This document shows, piece after piece, positions 6,134-12,429 of a stretch of 12,429 nucleotides of DNA. The first letter of the stretch is position 1; each line of letters begins with the position of its first letter. The position numbers and the translations under genes are program-made. Origin of the DNA: an uncultured Gemmatimonadota bacterium (GTDB lineage Bacteria; Gemmatimonadota; Gemmatimonadetes; Gemmatimonadales; Gemmatimonadaceae); NCBI GenBank assembly GCA_946478895.1, contig CAMLDY010000072.1, forward strand, positions 1 through 12,429, read 5' to 3'. The notes beneath the pieces were generated by a model, which ran no database searches, was not told where the DNA came from, and was given only the letters and a program-made list of their open reading frames with translations.

Positions 6134-6748
6134 CTAGTCACGCCCGTTGTGGGCGAGCCGAAGGAATTCATCGCGGGTCTTCGGATCTTCACGGAACGCG
6201 CCGCGTAGCGCCGACGTAATCGTCTTCGAGTTCTGCTTCTCCACGCCGCGCATCATCATGCAAAGGTGGTATGCCTCGATCACCACTCCGACGCCGCTCG
6301 GCTTGAGCACCCGGCAGAGGCCCTCGGCGATTTGGTCGGTGAGGCGCTCCTGAACCTGGAGCCGCCGCGCATACACATCGACGATGCGCGGAATCTTGGA
6401 GAGGCCGACAATTCTGCCGTTCGGGATGTACGCGACGTGCGCTTTGCCGAAGAACGGCAGCATGTGGTGCTCACACAGCGAGTAGAGCTCGATGTCGCGG
6501 ACCATGATCATGTTGTCGTGCTCTTCCTCGAAAACAGCGCTGCCGATCACCGCTTCCGCCGACGACGAATACCCCTGGGTCAGCCATTTCATCGCGTGCG
6601 CGACACGGTACGGCGTTCGGAGCAGACCTTCGCGCTGCGGATCTTCGCCGAGCAGCTCGAGCTCCCGACGCACCAGCTGCTCGAACTCGGGTGACGACTT
6701 TACGTCGCCCGCGCCCTCGAGATCGCTACTGTCCGGTGTATTCGACAT
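6134..6748 (-). CDS. folE: GTP cyclohydrolase I
   Basis: A 204-aa type I enzyme converting GTP to 7,8-dihydroneopterin triphosphate, the first step of folate and biopterin synthesis. The zinc ligands are in place: LCEHH gives Cys92 and His95, and [14 protein letters not shown] gives Cys163. Catalytic His94 and His161 and the RTPYRVA and [11 protein letters not shown] signatures are all present. Length is normal, with a variable acidic N-terminus of about 20 residues. Its start lies inside the end of the upstream PTPS gene (23-nt overlap), and its stop is 3 nt before the SDR start. Translation coupling across the three genes is therefore likely. The gene could also supply folate, since no second copy is visible here. 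Confidence 0.96.
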   Translation of the reverse strand: MSNTPDSSDLEGAGDVKSSPEFEQLVRRELELLGEDPQREGLLRTPYRVAHAMKWLTQGYSSSAEAVIGSAVFEEEHDNMIMVRDIELYSLCEHHMLPFFGKAHVAYIPNGRIVGLSKIPRIVDVYARRLQVQERLTDQIAEGLCRVLKPSGVGVVIEAYHLCMMMRGVEKQNSKTITSALRGAFREDPKTRDEFLRLAHNGRD

Positions 6749-7139
6749 AGTTGTTCTCAGTCTCCCAGAGCACCAGCCTTTTCAGCGAGCCGGGACTGAC
6801 GCGGGGCGCGAGAATCTTCCAGAAGGCGGTGATTATGTTCTCCGACGTCGGGATCACGCCCTTCATGAAGGGCACGTCGAGATTGAAGTTCTTGTGATCG
6901 ACAATGTCGATGATCTCGCGCTCGACGATCTTCTTGAGCTGCGACAAGTCGTAGACGTAGCCCGTTTTGGGGTCGATATCACCTTCCACGGAGACATCGA
7001 GGGTGTAGTTATGTCCGTGCCAGTTCGGGTTGTTGCATTTCCCGAACAGCCGGGAGTTCTCGGCATCGGAGAGCTCCGGATTGTGGACACGGTGGGCGGC
7101 GTTGAAGCGCACCCGGCGGGTGACTGTTACGCGCGGCAT
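6726..7139 (-). CDS. 6-pyruvoyl-tetrahydropterin synthase (PTPS/QueD family)
   Basis: A 137-aa PTPS-family enzyme with zinc ligands His16, His41 and His43, catalytic Cys35 in [14 protein letters not shown], the Asp81-His82 pair in [10 protein letters not shown], and Glu126 in ETENN for pterin binding. The sequence resembles animal PTPS ([30 protein letters not shown]) more than E. coli QueD. With folE and an SDR directly downstream, a role in making 6-pyruvoyl-tetrahydropterin is preferred. A QueD role in queuosine synthesis is the alternative, but no queC or queE is adjacent. Cys35 argues against the PTPS-III folate bypass type, which has Glu. It is the first gene of the operon. ATG 7139 is only 26 nt from the preceding hairpin and has no clear ribosome site. 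Confidence 0.92.
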   Translation of the reverse strand: MPRVTVTRRVRFNAAHRVHNPELSDAENSRLFGKCNNPNWHGHNYTLDVSVEGDIDPKTGYVYDLSQLKKIVEREIIDIVDHKNFNLDVPFMKGVIPTSENIITAFWKILAPRVSPGSLKRLVLWETENNYVEYTGQ

Positions 7140-7165
7140 GTTTAGGGTAAGATATCGAACATAAA

Positions 7166-7194
7166 GAAGCTCCGCCGGGTGCCGGCGGAGCTTC
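7166..7194 (-). terminator. Strong hairpin between ncRNA candidate and PTPS, possible terminator/attenuator
   Basis: A perfect 13-bp stem (7166-7178 with 7182-7194) closes a 3-nt loop. On the minus strand it is followed by CTTTATGTT, a weak U-rich tract. It ends 26 nt before the PTPS start codon. It most likely terminates the RNA encoded just upstream and so controls read-through into the pterin operon. On the plus strand it is not followed by T residues. Confidence 0.6.
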
Positions 7195-7203
7195 AGATAA
7201 AAT

Positions 7204-7349
7204 GGGACGGAGAGGTTTTTTGAAGCCCGGTCGAATGTTTGAGGTCCTCACCCTGCCTACCGTCTTCCCCGCACTGGGGCATGACGTCAGCATAGTTTAT
7301 CGAACCCACCCGAAGGACTTGTTGGCTCAAAAAGTGAGTTCTCCGCCCC
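7204..7349 (-). ncRNA. Structured ncRNA candidate, 6S RNA-like
   Basis: The stretch between the PTPS hairpin and the next gene has no convincing ORF but folds as one long rod on the minus strand. A 9-bp closing stem pairs GGGGCGGAG (7349-7341) with CTCCGTCCC (7212-7204), using one G-U pair that works only on this strand. A second stem pairs TTTTTGAGCC (7333-7324) with GGCTTCAAAAA (7227-7217). After a large open region an apical arm ends in CCCC-AGUGC-GGGG (7279-7267). Closing stem, central bubble and terminal arm make the 6S RNA layout, and TTGAGCCAACA recalls CTGAGCCGATA of E. coli 6S. The 146-nt core is at the short end for 6S. Another unknown RNA or a long leader of the PTPS operon is possible. 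A distant TTGACC-N17-TAAGTT (7428-7400) is a weak promoter candidate. Confidence 0.5.
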
Positions 7350-7439
7350 AACGATAGTGCCGAAAAATTTTTTTAAACAGCTGCCTGAATGACTGTCTGA
7401 ACTTACCGGTCGTCACACTCAAGGTCAACGAAATCTCCT

Positions 7440-7619
7440 ATGGATTTGGGAATAATCGCCGCCGTTTTGATGCTTGCGATCTGGGCGTTCGTCACTTTCA
7501 CGACGACGGCTCCCGGATGGATCCACATCCTGCTCACGATCGGAATGTTCCTCCTGATCTACCGCATCGTGGTTCGCGGTACACGCGGCGTTGACCGCGG
7601 TGGCGGTCACGAAGGTTGA
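7440..7619 (+). CDS. Small membrane protein, lmo0937/DUF5670-like
   Basis: A 59-aa protein. Two hydrophobic segments cover about residues 4-20 (GIIAAVLMLAIWAFVTF) and 27-44 (WIHILLTIGMFLLIYRIV), separated by a short TTTAPG turn, with a basic Arg/Gly tail. Two short helices with a G[WF]IHxLL entry to the second resemble the lmo0937/DUF5670 family of small membrane proteins, whose function is not established. Its TGA (7617-7619) shares a base with the ATG of the next gene (TGATG), strong support for real translation and coupling. There is no ribosome-binding site before ATG 7440. Confidence 0.7.
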   Translation: MDLGIIAAVLMLAIWAFVTFTTTAPGWIHILLTIGMFLLIYRIVVRGTRGVDRGGGHEG

Positions 7620-8647
7620 TGGACGAGCGCGGGTCATTTTCCTACGGCAGTGAAGGACCCGCCACCGCCGTTGCGGAGCAGCCGCAGCCGTATTCGGCGG
7701 ACAAGAAGAAACCAGTGCTTGTAACCGGGGCCAGCGGCCTCGTCGGCATCCATACCTGCCGAGAGTTATCGAAAAACGGCTGGCAGGTGCGAGCGCTGAT
7801 CAGGGACCCGGCGCGGGCGGCAATGGCGCTCGGCCAGCTGCCGGTCGAGTTCCGCGTCGGCGATGTGCGCGATGCCACGGCGTTGCGGAGCTCGCTGAAC
7901 GGCTGTGGTGCCGTGGTGCACCTCGCCGCGATAGCGATCGAGAAAAAGAGCGAGACGTATCAGGAAACCAACACCGCTGCGACCGAACGACTGATTTCCG
8001 CGGCCCGCGCTGAGAACGTCCAGCGCATCGTCTTCATGTCGCAGAACGGCGCCGACAGCCGCTCGCCTCACGCCTTCCTGCACAGTAAGGGAGTAGCCCA
8101 GGATTCGATCAGGACGAGCCGGCTGCGGTGGACAGTGCTGCGGCCGTCGGTGATCTTCGGACCCGAAGATCAGTTCGTGAACGTGTTGGGCAGGCTGATA
8201 AAGCTGACGCCGAAAGTGTTTCCGCTGCCTGGCGGCGGCAGCGCGCGGTTCCAGCCGATTGCTGTCGATGATGTCGCGCGAGTCGTGCGGCTGTCTCTCG
8301 AGAAAAAGGAGACCGTGCAGCAAAGCTACGACCTCGGCGGCGCAGTGCCGCTGACATTGCGACAGATGACGGAGCGCATACTTCTGGCGATGGGGACATC
8401 GCGCACCCTCGTCCCGATTCCGATCAGAGTCCTTCGGCCGCTGGTGGCGGTCGCCCAGAAAATTCTGCCCAACCCGCCGGTGACAACTGGTTTGCTGGAG
8501 ATTCTTTCGCTCGACAACACCGTCAGCGAGAATGCGCTCACCGACGTTTTCAAGGTAGTGCCGATCCCGTTCGCCGCCGACGAGCTTCAGTACCTGCGCC
8601 GGATCACCGCCCGCAGTGCGCTTCGCTCCCTGTTCGAGCGACCCTAG
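7619..8647 (+). CDS. NAD(P)-binding atypical SDR, NDUFA9-like epimerase family
   Basis: A 342-aa extended/atypical SDR. After a polar 30-residue lead the Rossmann fold opens with VLVTGASGLVG (33-43), followed by VRALIRDPA after the second strand and VVHLAAIA after the fourth. The usual YxxxK is replaced by a Phe version (FLHSKGVAQ), as in NDUFA9-like atypical SDRs. These often bind NAD(P)H or quinone-linked partners without epimerase activity. LRPSVIFGPEDQFVN and GGGSARFQPIAVDDVA are further family hallmarks. ATG 7619 overlaps the stop of the small membrane protein; a TTG three bases earlier is less likely. Two hydrophobic C-terminal patches could aid membrane association. It meets the next gene tail to tail with 3 bp between stops. 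Function beyond cofactor binding is open. Confidence 0.83.
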   Translation: MDERGSFSYGSEGPATAVAEQPQPYSADKKKPVLVTGASGLVGIHTCRELSKNGWQVRALIRDPARAAMALGQLPVEFRVGDVRDATALRSSLNGCGAVVHLAAIAIEKKSETYQETNTAATERLISAARAENVQRIVFMSQNGADSRSPHAFLHSKGVAQDSIRTSRLRWTVLRPSVIFGPEDQFVNVLGRLIKLTPKVFPLPGGGSARFQPIAVDDVARVVRLSLEKKETVQQSYDLGGAVPLTLRQMTERILLAMGTSRTLVPIPIRVLRPLVAVAQKILPNPPVTTGLLEILSLDNTVSENALTDVFKVVPIPFAADELQYLRRITARSALRSLFERP

Positions 8648-8650
8648 CCG

Positions 8651-9166
8651 TCAGACGTACCGGGCAATCGACATCGCGGTTGCGGCGATCAAACCGAAGA
8701 TAACGGCCCACAGTACAGCGCGGCCGTTGCGGCGACGAAGGCGGTCGGCCTCCTGGGCAAGGCGCTGACGCTCCTCGGGTGCCGGGGATCCGGCCAGGGC
8801 AGCGGCGATTTTCCCGAGGCGGGCGCCGGCTGGCCTCTGCACGAGCACCTGAATCAGGAATGCTATTATTCCGGCCGCACCGCCGATCGAGAACATTCTG
8901 CCGGGCCCGGTTGCCATGAAACTGTCGTCGAAACCAGCCGAATCTATCCACAGCAGCCGGATGCCGGCGAGAATGACCAGCAGGCCGATCGTCGGGAGAA
9001 TGACGAACACTTTTCTGCGCTGCAGCCCGTCCATCACCTGGGGGATCAAGGACGGATTCGGCAACAGCGCGGGGATGAGGAAAAAGGCAGCGTAGGCGCC
9101 GCCGCCCACCCAGATAATCGCGCCAACGATGTGAACGAAGCGCAAAACGAGCAATTCAGCGTGCAT
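8651..9166 (-). CDS. Four-helix integral membrane protein, DUF2269/CopD-like
   Basis: A 171-aa membrane protein with helices at about 5-32, 52-73, 91-110 and 149-168. The first helix contains RFVHIVGAIIWVGGGAY, where a His near the start and an IWVGG run are typical of DUF2269 and CopD-related proteins. Between helices 3 and 4 lies a charged region (EERQRLAQEADRLRRRNGR), probably a short cytoplasmic amphipathic helix. ATG 9166 is preceded by GGAG 7 nt upstream. The gene is divergent from the arsR-type operon with 135 bp between starts. Function unknown; copper transport should not be assumed. Confidence 0.75.
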   Translation of the reverse strand: MHAELLVLRFVHIVGAIIWVGGGAYAAFFLIPALLPNPSLIPQVMDGLQRRKVFVILPTIGLLVILAGIRLLWIDSAGFDDSFMATGPGRMFSIGGAAGIIAFLIQVLVQRPAGARLGKIAAALAGSPAPEERQRLAQEADRLRRRNGRAVLWAVIFGLIAATAMSIARYV

Positions 9167-9266
9167 TCAGGTCTCCGTCTGGTATTGATCGAGTGCAGTG
9201 GGTGAATCTGCAAGCGTTTTTGACGGCTCGCCAGCGTCGGTCGGGGCGCCGTGGCCCGATCGGGAC

Positions 9267-9296
9267 TTGACAGGTGGTTAGTAAGCTGTAACTTAC
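9267..9296 (+). promoter_or_regulatory. Candidate promoter and operator of the arsR-type operon
   Basis: A perfect -35 TTGACA (9267-9272) is followed after 16 bp by TAACTT (9289-9294), a 3/6 match to the -10. An inverted repeat GTAAG-N6-CTTAC (9281-9285 and 9292-9296) covers the spacer and -10. Transcription would start near 9301, next to GTG 9302, giving a leaderless or nearly leaderless message. The repeat is a reasonable autoregulatory site for the encoded repressor. Confidence 0.5.
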
Positions 9297-9301
9297 CGTT
9301 A

Positions 9302-9640
9302 GTGCCCACTTACCGAGATCGACAGCTCGACGCCATCGGCGATCCTAGCCGGCGGACCATCCTTGCGCGGCTGCGCAAAGGCGCCGCACCAGTCGGAAAA
9401 CTGGCCGCCGGCCTGCCGATCAGCAGGCCGGCGGTCTCCCAGCACCTCCGCGTGCTCAAGGACGCCGGCCTCGTGATCGATCGACCCGACGGAAACCGTC
9501 GCGTATACGAGCTCAACCCCGCCGCGTTCGCATCCCTGCGCGAGTACTTCGATGAGTTCTGGGGCACGGCGCTTTTGGCATTCAAGCGGAAAATCGACAG
9601 CGGGAAACAACGGAGGAGCGATGACAGCCAGCGTCAATGA
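9302..9640 (+). CDS. ArsR-family winged-helix transcriptional regulator
   Basis: A 112-aa regulator. Residues 3-20 (TYRDRQLDAIGDPSRRTI) match the usual ArsR N-terminus, SRPAVSQHLRVLKDAGLV (41-58) is the recognition helix, and DGNRRVYELN is the wing. There are no cysteines, so metal sensing of the ArsR/SmtB kind is unlikely. This fits the subgroup encoded next to SRPBCC/AHSA1 proteins. I chose GTG 9302 because homologues as I recall them begin MPTYRD or similar; an upstream GTG at 9251 in the same frame would add 17 residues and lie before the predicted promoter. The stop lies 20 nt inside the SRPBCC gene, implying coupled translation. It probably represses its own operon through the inverted repeat at -10. 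The ligand is unknown. Confidence 0.9.
   Translation: MPTYRDRQLDAIGDPSRRTILARLRKGAAPVGKLAAGLPISRPAVSQHLRVLKDAGLVIDRPDGNRRVYELNPAAFASLREYFDEFWGTALLAFKRKIDSGKQRRSDDSQRQ
9612..9618 (+). promoter_or_regulatory. Ribosome-binding site that sets the SRPBCC start
   Basis: GGAGGAG lies just before ATG 9621 (CG between them), the strongest Shine-Dalgarno match I noticed in the window. It decides against an in-frame ATG at 9552, which would add 23 residues overlapping the regulator's frame. Confidence 0.8.
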
Positions 9641-10130
9641 AGCGATCCAACCCGTGGTAAAATCCATAACGGTCAACGCCAGCCCGGACGAAGCATTCCG
9701 CATCTTCACTGAGGACTTCGACAGCTGGTGGCCGCGCAGCCATCACATCGGGAAGTCACCGATGAAGAAGGCGATCATCGAGGGGCGGCCGCGCGGACGC
9801 TGCTACACCGAACAGGAGGACGGCACCGACTGCGACTGGGGCTCCGTACTCGTATGGGATCCGCCCCATCGCTTCGTCATGGCGTGGCAGATCGCCGCCA
9901 ACTGGCAGTTCGAGTCCGACATCTCGAAATCGAGTGAAGTCGAGATTCGCTTCACACCCGAGACCGACGGGCGCACCCGCGTCGATCTCGAGCACCGGTT
10001 CTTCGATCGTATGCCGTCCGGCGGCGAGGCGATGCGGAACGGCGTCAACGCCGAAGGCGGCTGGGGATCGTTGCTCAAAACATTCGCCGAGCGCGTCGAT
10101 CAGGTTGCCCTGGCGCGCCGCGCCGGGTGA
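9621..10130 (+). CDS. SRPBCC/AHSA1-like ligand-binding domain protein
   Basis: A 169-aa single-domain protein of the START/SRPBCC (AHSA1-like) superfamily, a helix-grip fold that holds hydrophobic ligands. Visible hallmarks are VVKSITVNASPDEAFRIFTEDFDSWWP at the N-terminus, GSVLVWDPPHRFVMAW in the middle, EVEIRFTPE and GRTRVDLEHRFF in the sheet, and the long C-terminal helix (GGWGSLLKTFAERV). There is no signal peptide, so it is cytoplasmic. It overlaps the regulator gene by 20 nt. ArsR plus SRPBCC pairs are a common two-gene arrangement, in which the SRPBCC protein is thought to bind or process the inducing compound. Its last 31 nt overlap the end of the exporter gene on the other strand. 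The ligand is unknown. Confidence 0.88.
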   Translation: MTASVNEAIQPVVKSITVNASPDEAFRIFTEDFDSWWPRSHHIGKSPMKKAIIEGRPRGRCYTEQEDGTDCDWGSVLVWDPPHRFVMAWQIAANWQFESDISKSSEVEIRFTPETDGRTRVDLEHRFFDRMPSGGEAMRNGVNAEGGWGSLLKTFAERVDQVALARRAG

Positions 10131-11623
10131 CGGATCGCGGCGCCGAATCCGGCGGCAGCGAGCGCCAGCGCCGCGCAGCCAAGCATCACTATCCGAAACG
10201 CCTCGACGAACGCCTGGTCGAGGCGTTTCTGCACATCTCGACGCTGAGCCTCACTCAACTCAGTTGATCTGAGCTCGGCGCCGGCCATCTTCGGCAGCTC
10301 TCTCTCCACCTGCTGTCTGGCCGCCGCAGGTAGCCGCAGCTCATTCAGCCTCGGCTGGATGCGCGCGTTGAAGCTGCTCGCCAACAGCACCCCAAAAACC
10401 GCGATCGCCAACAGACCCGCCACCCGCGACACGGCATTGTTGATCCCAGACGCGAGTCCGGAGTGCGCCGTCTCGACGGCACCCATCACCGTCGTGGTGA
10501 GCGGCGCCACGGTAATCGTCATTCCTGCACCCATCAGACACACCGCGGGAAAGACCGCGCTCCAGTAGGACCCTCCGACGCGCGTCATCGCGAACATCGC
10601 AATGCCGGCCGCCGCCACCGCCGGACCGATCGTCAACGGCAGTCGCGGACCGACCCGCCCGATCAAACCACCCGCCCAGCGCGACCCGGCGAACATGATT
10701 ACCGCAAAAGGAACGATCGCCGCGCCAGCCCGGGTCGCCGTGTAGTGCTGTACCTGGATCAGCACCAGCGGAACCAGAAACATCACCATACCCAGCGCGG
10801 CGTAGAGCAGGAGCGTTAGCGCGTTGGCGAGGCTGAATGTTCTGCTCCTGAAAACCTTGAGCGGCATCATCGGACTCCGGCCCCGGCCTTCTACGATCAC
10901 CAGCGCCACCAGCATGATGACGCCGAGTAGAAGCGAAGCAGCAACGATCGGGTGCCGCGCTCCGAGCGCCGGCCACTCGATGAGTCCGAGCGCGATCCCG
11001 CCGAGGCCAAACACGGCCAGAGCTCCGCCGATCCAGTCGATCCCCTTCCCGCGCGATGAATCTTTCGACTCGTTCACGAACGCCACCGACAGCGCGATCA
11101 CCGCGACCGCGAGGGGGACGTTCACGAAGAACGCGGCGCGCCAACTGATCCGTTCGATGAGCCATCCGCCGAGCACGGGTCCGATCGCGGTAGTAATGGC
11201 GCTGAATCCGGACCATGTTCCAATCGCGCGACCACGTTCGGCCCCATCGAAGGTCGCGTTGATGATCGCCAGGCTACCGGGGACGAGAAACGCCGCACCG
11301 ATACCCTGCACCGCGCGCGCGCCGATCAGAAGCAGCGGCGATGAAGCAAGTCCGCAAAGCACCGATGCACCCGTAAAGACGCCGACGCCAATGAGGAAGA
11401 CGCGTTTCCGACCGAATTGATCGCCGAGCGACCCGCCCACGAGGAGAAGCGCGCTGAGGAACAGCGCATAAGAGGCGACGACCCATTGGACGTCGGTGAT
11501 GGTCGCCTGCAAATCTGCCTGCAGCGCCGGCAGCGCGACGTTGACGACCGTCCCATCGATGAAGGTCATCGCCGAGCCGAGGACGGTCGCGACGAGGGTC
11601 CAGCGCTTTCGAGCGCGCGTCAT
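10100..11623 (-). CDS. MFS multidrug exporter, DHA2 (EmrB/QacA-type, 14 helices)
   Basis: A 507-aa inner-membrane proton-coupled antiporter. The N-terminal helix carries the DHA2 signature TFIDGTVVNVALP (20-32) with membrane Asp23. Motif A is GGSLGDQFGRKR (63-74), the antiporter motif C region is IGPVLGGW (147-154), and RAVQGIGAAFLVPGS (103-117) is typical of EmrB/QacA-like exporters. A polar loop of about 65 residues (near 413-477) precedes the last helix, as in DHA2 members. The protein has no obvious truncation. It starts 33 nt after the lipoprotein stop on the same strand, so the two may be cotranscribed. ATG 11623 has no clear ribosome site. Substrates cannot be inferred; drug or bile-salt-like amphiphiles are usual for the family. 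Confidence 0.93.
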   Translation of the reverse strand: MTRARKRWTLVATVLGSAMTFIDGTVVNVALPALQADLQATITDVQWVVASYALFLSALLLVGGSLGDQFGRKRVFLIGVGVFTGASVLCGLASSPLLLIGARAVQGIGAAFLVPGSLAIINATFDGAERGRAIGTWSGFSAITTAIGPVLGGWLIERISWRAAFFVNVPLAVAVIALSVAFVNESKDSSRGKGIDWIGGALAVFGLGGIALGLIEWPALGARHPIVAASLLLGVIMLVALVIVEGRGRSPMMPLKVFRSRTFSLANALTLLLYAALGMVMFLVPLVLIQVQHYTATRAGAAIVPFAVIMFAGSRWAGGLIGRVGPRLPLTIGPAVAAAGIAMFAMTRVGGSYWSAVFPAVCLMGAGMTITVAPLTTTVMGAVETAHSGLASGINNAVSRVAGLLAIAVFGVLLASSFNARIQPRLNELRLPAAARQQVERELPKMAGAELRSTELSEAQRRDVQKRLDQAFVEAFRIVMLGCAALALAAAGFGAAIRHPARRARAT

Positions 11624-11656
11624 TCGGACAAAGGTGCCGAAGGATCGCGCCGAATG

Positions 11657-12355
11657 TCAGTTGGTTGTCGTGGTGCTGTCGGGCTCGTAGTCGGCGGGCG
11701 TGCAGTCGGGCTCGACGTCGTAGCCGAGGTAGTAGTACTCGTGCCAGCGCCGTGGCGACGCGAGCGGGACGCCCGACCAGGCGGTGGCGTGGATGCCCTC
11801 AGTGCTGGCACAGGTGCGGAATCTCCACGGTTCCTTCCGCGACTCGATCTCCAGCGTGACCGTGTCGCCGCGCATTCTTGCAGAGGGCAGCTTTCCAAGT
11901 ATCACGATCGGGACTCCGTGCCAGCCGAGCGTGTCGCCAGGTGCCTCGACGACGTACTGGACGCTATCGGACGTGGAGCGAGGCGGCGGAAAGCACGGCG
12001 CTTTGGCGCGCTTGCCGAGCCTGCCGGTGACGGCATACTGTGGAAACTCGGAGTGTACTACTGTGACTTGAGCACCGGCGGGGAACTCGCCATCCGCCGC
12101 GTCGAAGCACAGGCGCGTGCCGGACGAATCCTGATCGGCGACAAAGATTCGTGGAGCTCCGTCGGGAGCGAACACACTCACAGTTGCGACACGGTTGGCG
12201 GCTTCAGCATCATCCGATCCCGCGTCACGTCCACAGCCCGCCGAAAATGACATGACCACAATCGCGGTCACCGCCAGGACCAGCCGCGCGCAGTGCCCGT
12301 ACGGCAGCAGTGAAACGTCCCGACGTCGTGAACTCTCAGCTGACCACTGTGCCAC
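11657..12355 (-). CDS. Predicted lipoprotein of unknown function
   Basis: A 232-aa secreted lipoprotein that I do not recognise. Hydrophobic residues 25-37 (LVLAVTAIVVMSF) lead to a lipobox SAGC with Cys41 as the lipidated residue. The mature part begins with an acidic stretch (GRDAGSDDAEAA) and has predicted beta-rich segments, four further cysteines (in RLCFD, APCFP, RTCAS, EPDCT) that could pair in two disulfides, and a Thr-rich tail (DSTTTTN). The only ordinary start codon upstream of the signal sequence is GTG 12355. It lies inside a repeat arm, one codon after a TAG, so the first 14 residues are repeat-derived. A shorter start at a CTG near residue 16 is possible. The exporter gene follows by 33 nt. 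Confidence 0.72.
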   Translation of the reverse strand: MAQWSAESSRRRDVSLLPYGHCARLVLAVTAIVVMSFSAGCGRDAGSDDAEAANRVATVSVFAPDGAPRIFVADQDSSGTRLCFDAADGEFPAGAQVTVVHSEFPQYAVTGRLGKRAKAPCFPPPRSTSDSVQYVVEAPGDTLGWHGVPIVILGKLPSARMRGDTVTLEIESRKEPWRFRTCASTEGIHATAWSGVPLASPRRWHEYYYLGYDVEPDCTPADYEPDSTTTTN

Positions 12356-12380
12356 TCGCTACTCGCACCCGTTCAGTTGC
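12315..12380 (+). repeat. 66-nt repeat unit, copy 3 (solitary arm)
   Basis: Begins ACGTCCCGACGTCGTGAAC and ends GCACCCGTTCAGTTGC, matching copies 1 and 2 at both ends and in total length. No partner arm or 22-nt palindrome is adjacent inside the window, although only 49 bases remain to its right. It overlaps the 5' end of the lipoprotein gene on the minus strand. Confidence 0.85.
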
Positions 12381-12429
12381 ACTTCCGCAGCCCCACGCCT
12401 CCGTCGAGTCCTAAAGCTCCCGCCTCTTC

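Noticed and set aside
5522..6208. Plus-strand open frame opposite the SDR gene
   Set aside because: Same reason: no recognisable motif and fully antisense to a gene with catalytic residues.
7204..7349. 4.5S SRP RNA or tRNA instead of a 6S-like RNA
   Set aside because: The SRP motif with GGAAGGAAGCAG is absent, and no cloverleaf with a T-arm consensus is seen.
7321..7374. Plus-strand intrinsic terminator ending in the T7 run at 7368-7374
   Set aside because: No plus-strand gene ends nearby (the last one stops at 4645), and the T-run is too far from the small stem; it is better read as an AT-rich upstream region of the minus-strand RNA.
11417..12250. Long plus-strand open frame opposite the lipoprotein and exporter genes
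   Set aside because: Arg-rich, low-complexity translation with no domain, antisense to well-supported genes; typical of high-GC codon bias.

Overview
The window is GC-rich, about 12.4 kb, densely coding, and built of short co-oriented operons with very tight gene junctions. Exported beta-propeller, PIG-L deacetylase and lipoprotein genes point to a Gram-negative-type, free-living bacterium. The gene mix would suit Gemmatimonadota or a similar soil lineage, but that assignment is an inference from gene content and no marker gene is present.

Left end (1-2798, minus strand): a three-gene unit read right to left. It starts with an AAC(6')-like GNAT acetyltransferase fused in frame to an exported TolB-like beta-propeller protein, followed by a HAD-IA phosphatase and an exported PIG-L-type deacetylase that runs off the window. 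Both junctions have the ATGA stop/start arrangement. Two oddities stand out: the acetyltransferase runs directly into what looks like a complete signal peptide, and the expected ATG of the HAD gene is followed three codons later by an in-frame TGA. A ChbG/YdjC-type carbohydrate deacetylase is divergently transcribed (2882-3799, plus). Three of these four genes encode predicted N-acetyl transfer or deacetylation enzymes, so the locus may act on amino sugars (inference).

3804-3996: a non-coding, nearly symmetric 193-bp element. Two inverted 66-nt arms flank a perfect 22-nt palindrome. A third, solitary 66-nt arm lies at 12315-12380 and contains the only normal start codon of the lipoprotein gene next to it. 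An AlkB-like dioxygenase gene (4061-4645, plus) follows the element and has a terminator-like hairpin inside its first codons.

4726-7439 (minus strand): a pterin operon in the order PTPS, GTP cyclohydrolase I, sepiapterin-reductase-like SDR, then a Trm112-like zinc-ribbon protein. The first three could make a tetrahydrobiopterin-type cofactor. Upstream, the roughly 300-nt gene-free stretch holds a strongly folding minus-strand RNA candidate with 6S-like architecture, followed by a hairpin just before PTPS.

7440-10130: a 59-aa membrane peptide coupled to an atypical SDR/NDUFA9-like protein (plus), a four-helix membrane protein (minus), and a nearly leaderless ArsR-type repressor gene overlapping an SRPBCC/AHSA1 gene (plus).

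10100-12429 (minus strand): a DHA2-type 14-helix multidrug exporter gene, tail-overlapping the SRPBCC gene, preceded by a lipoprotein of unknown function. The last 49 bases (12381-12429) hold nothing I can call.
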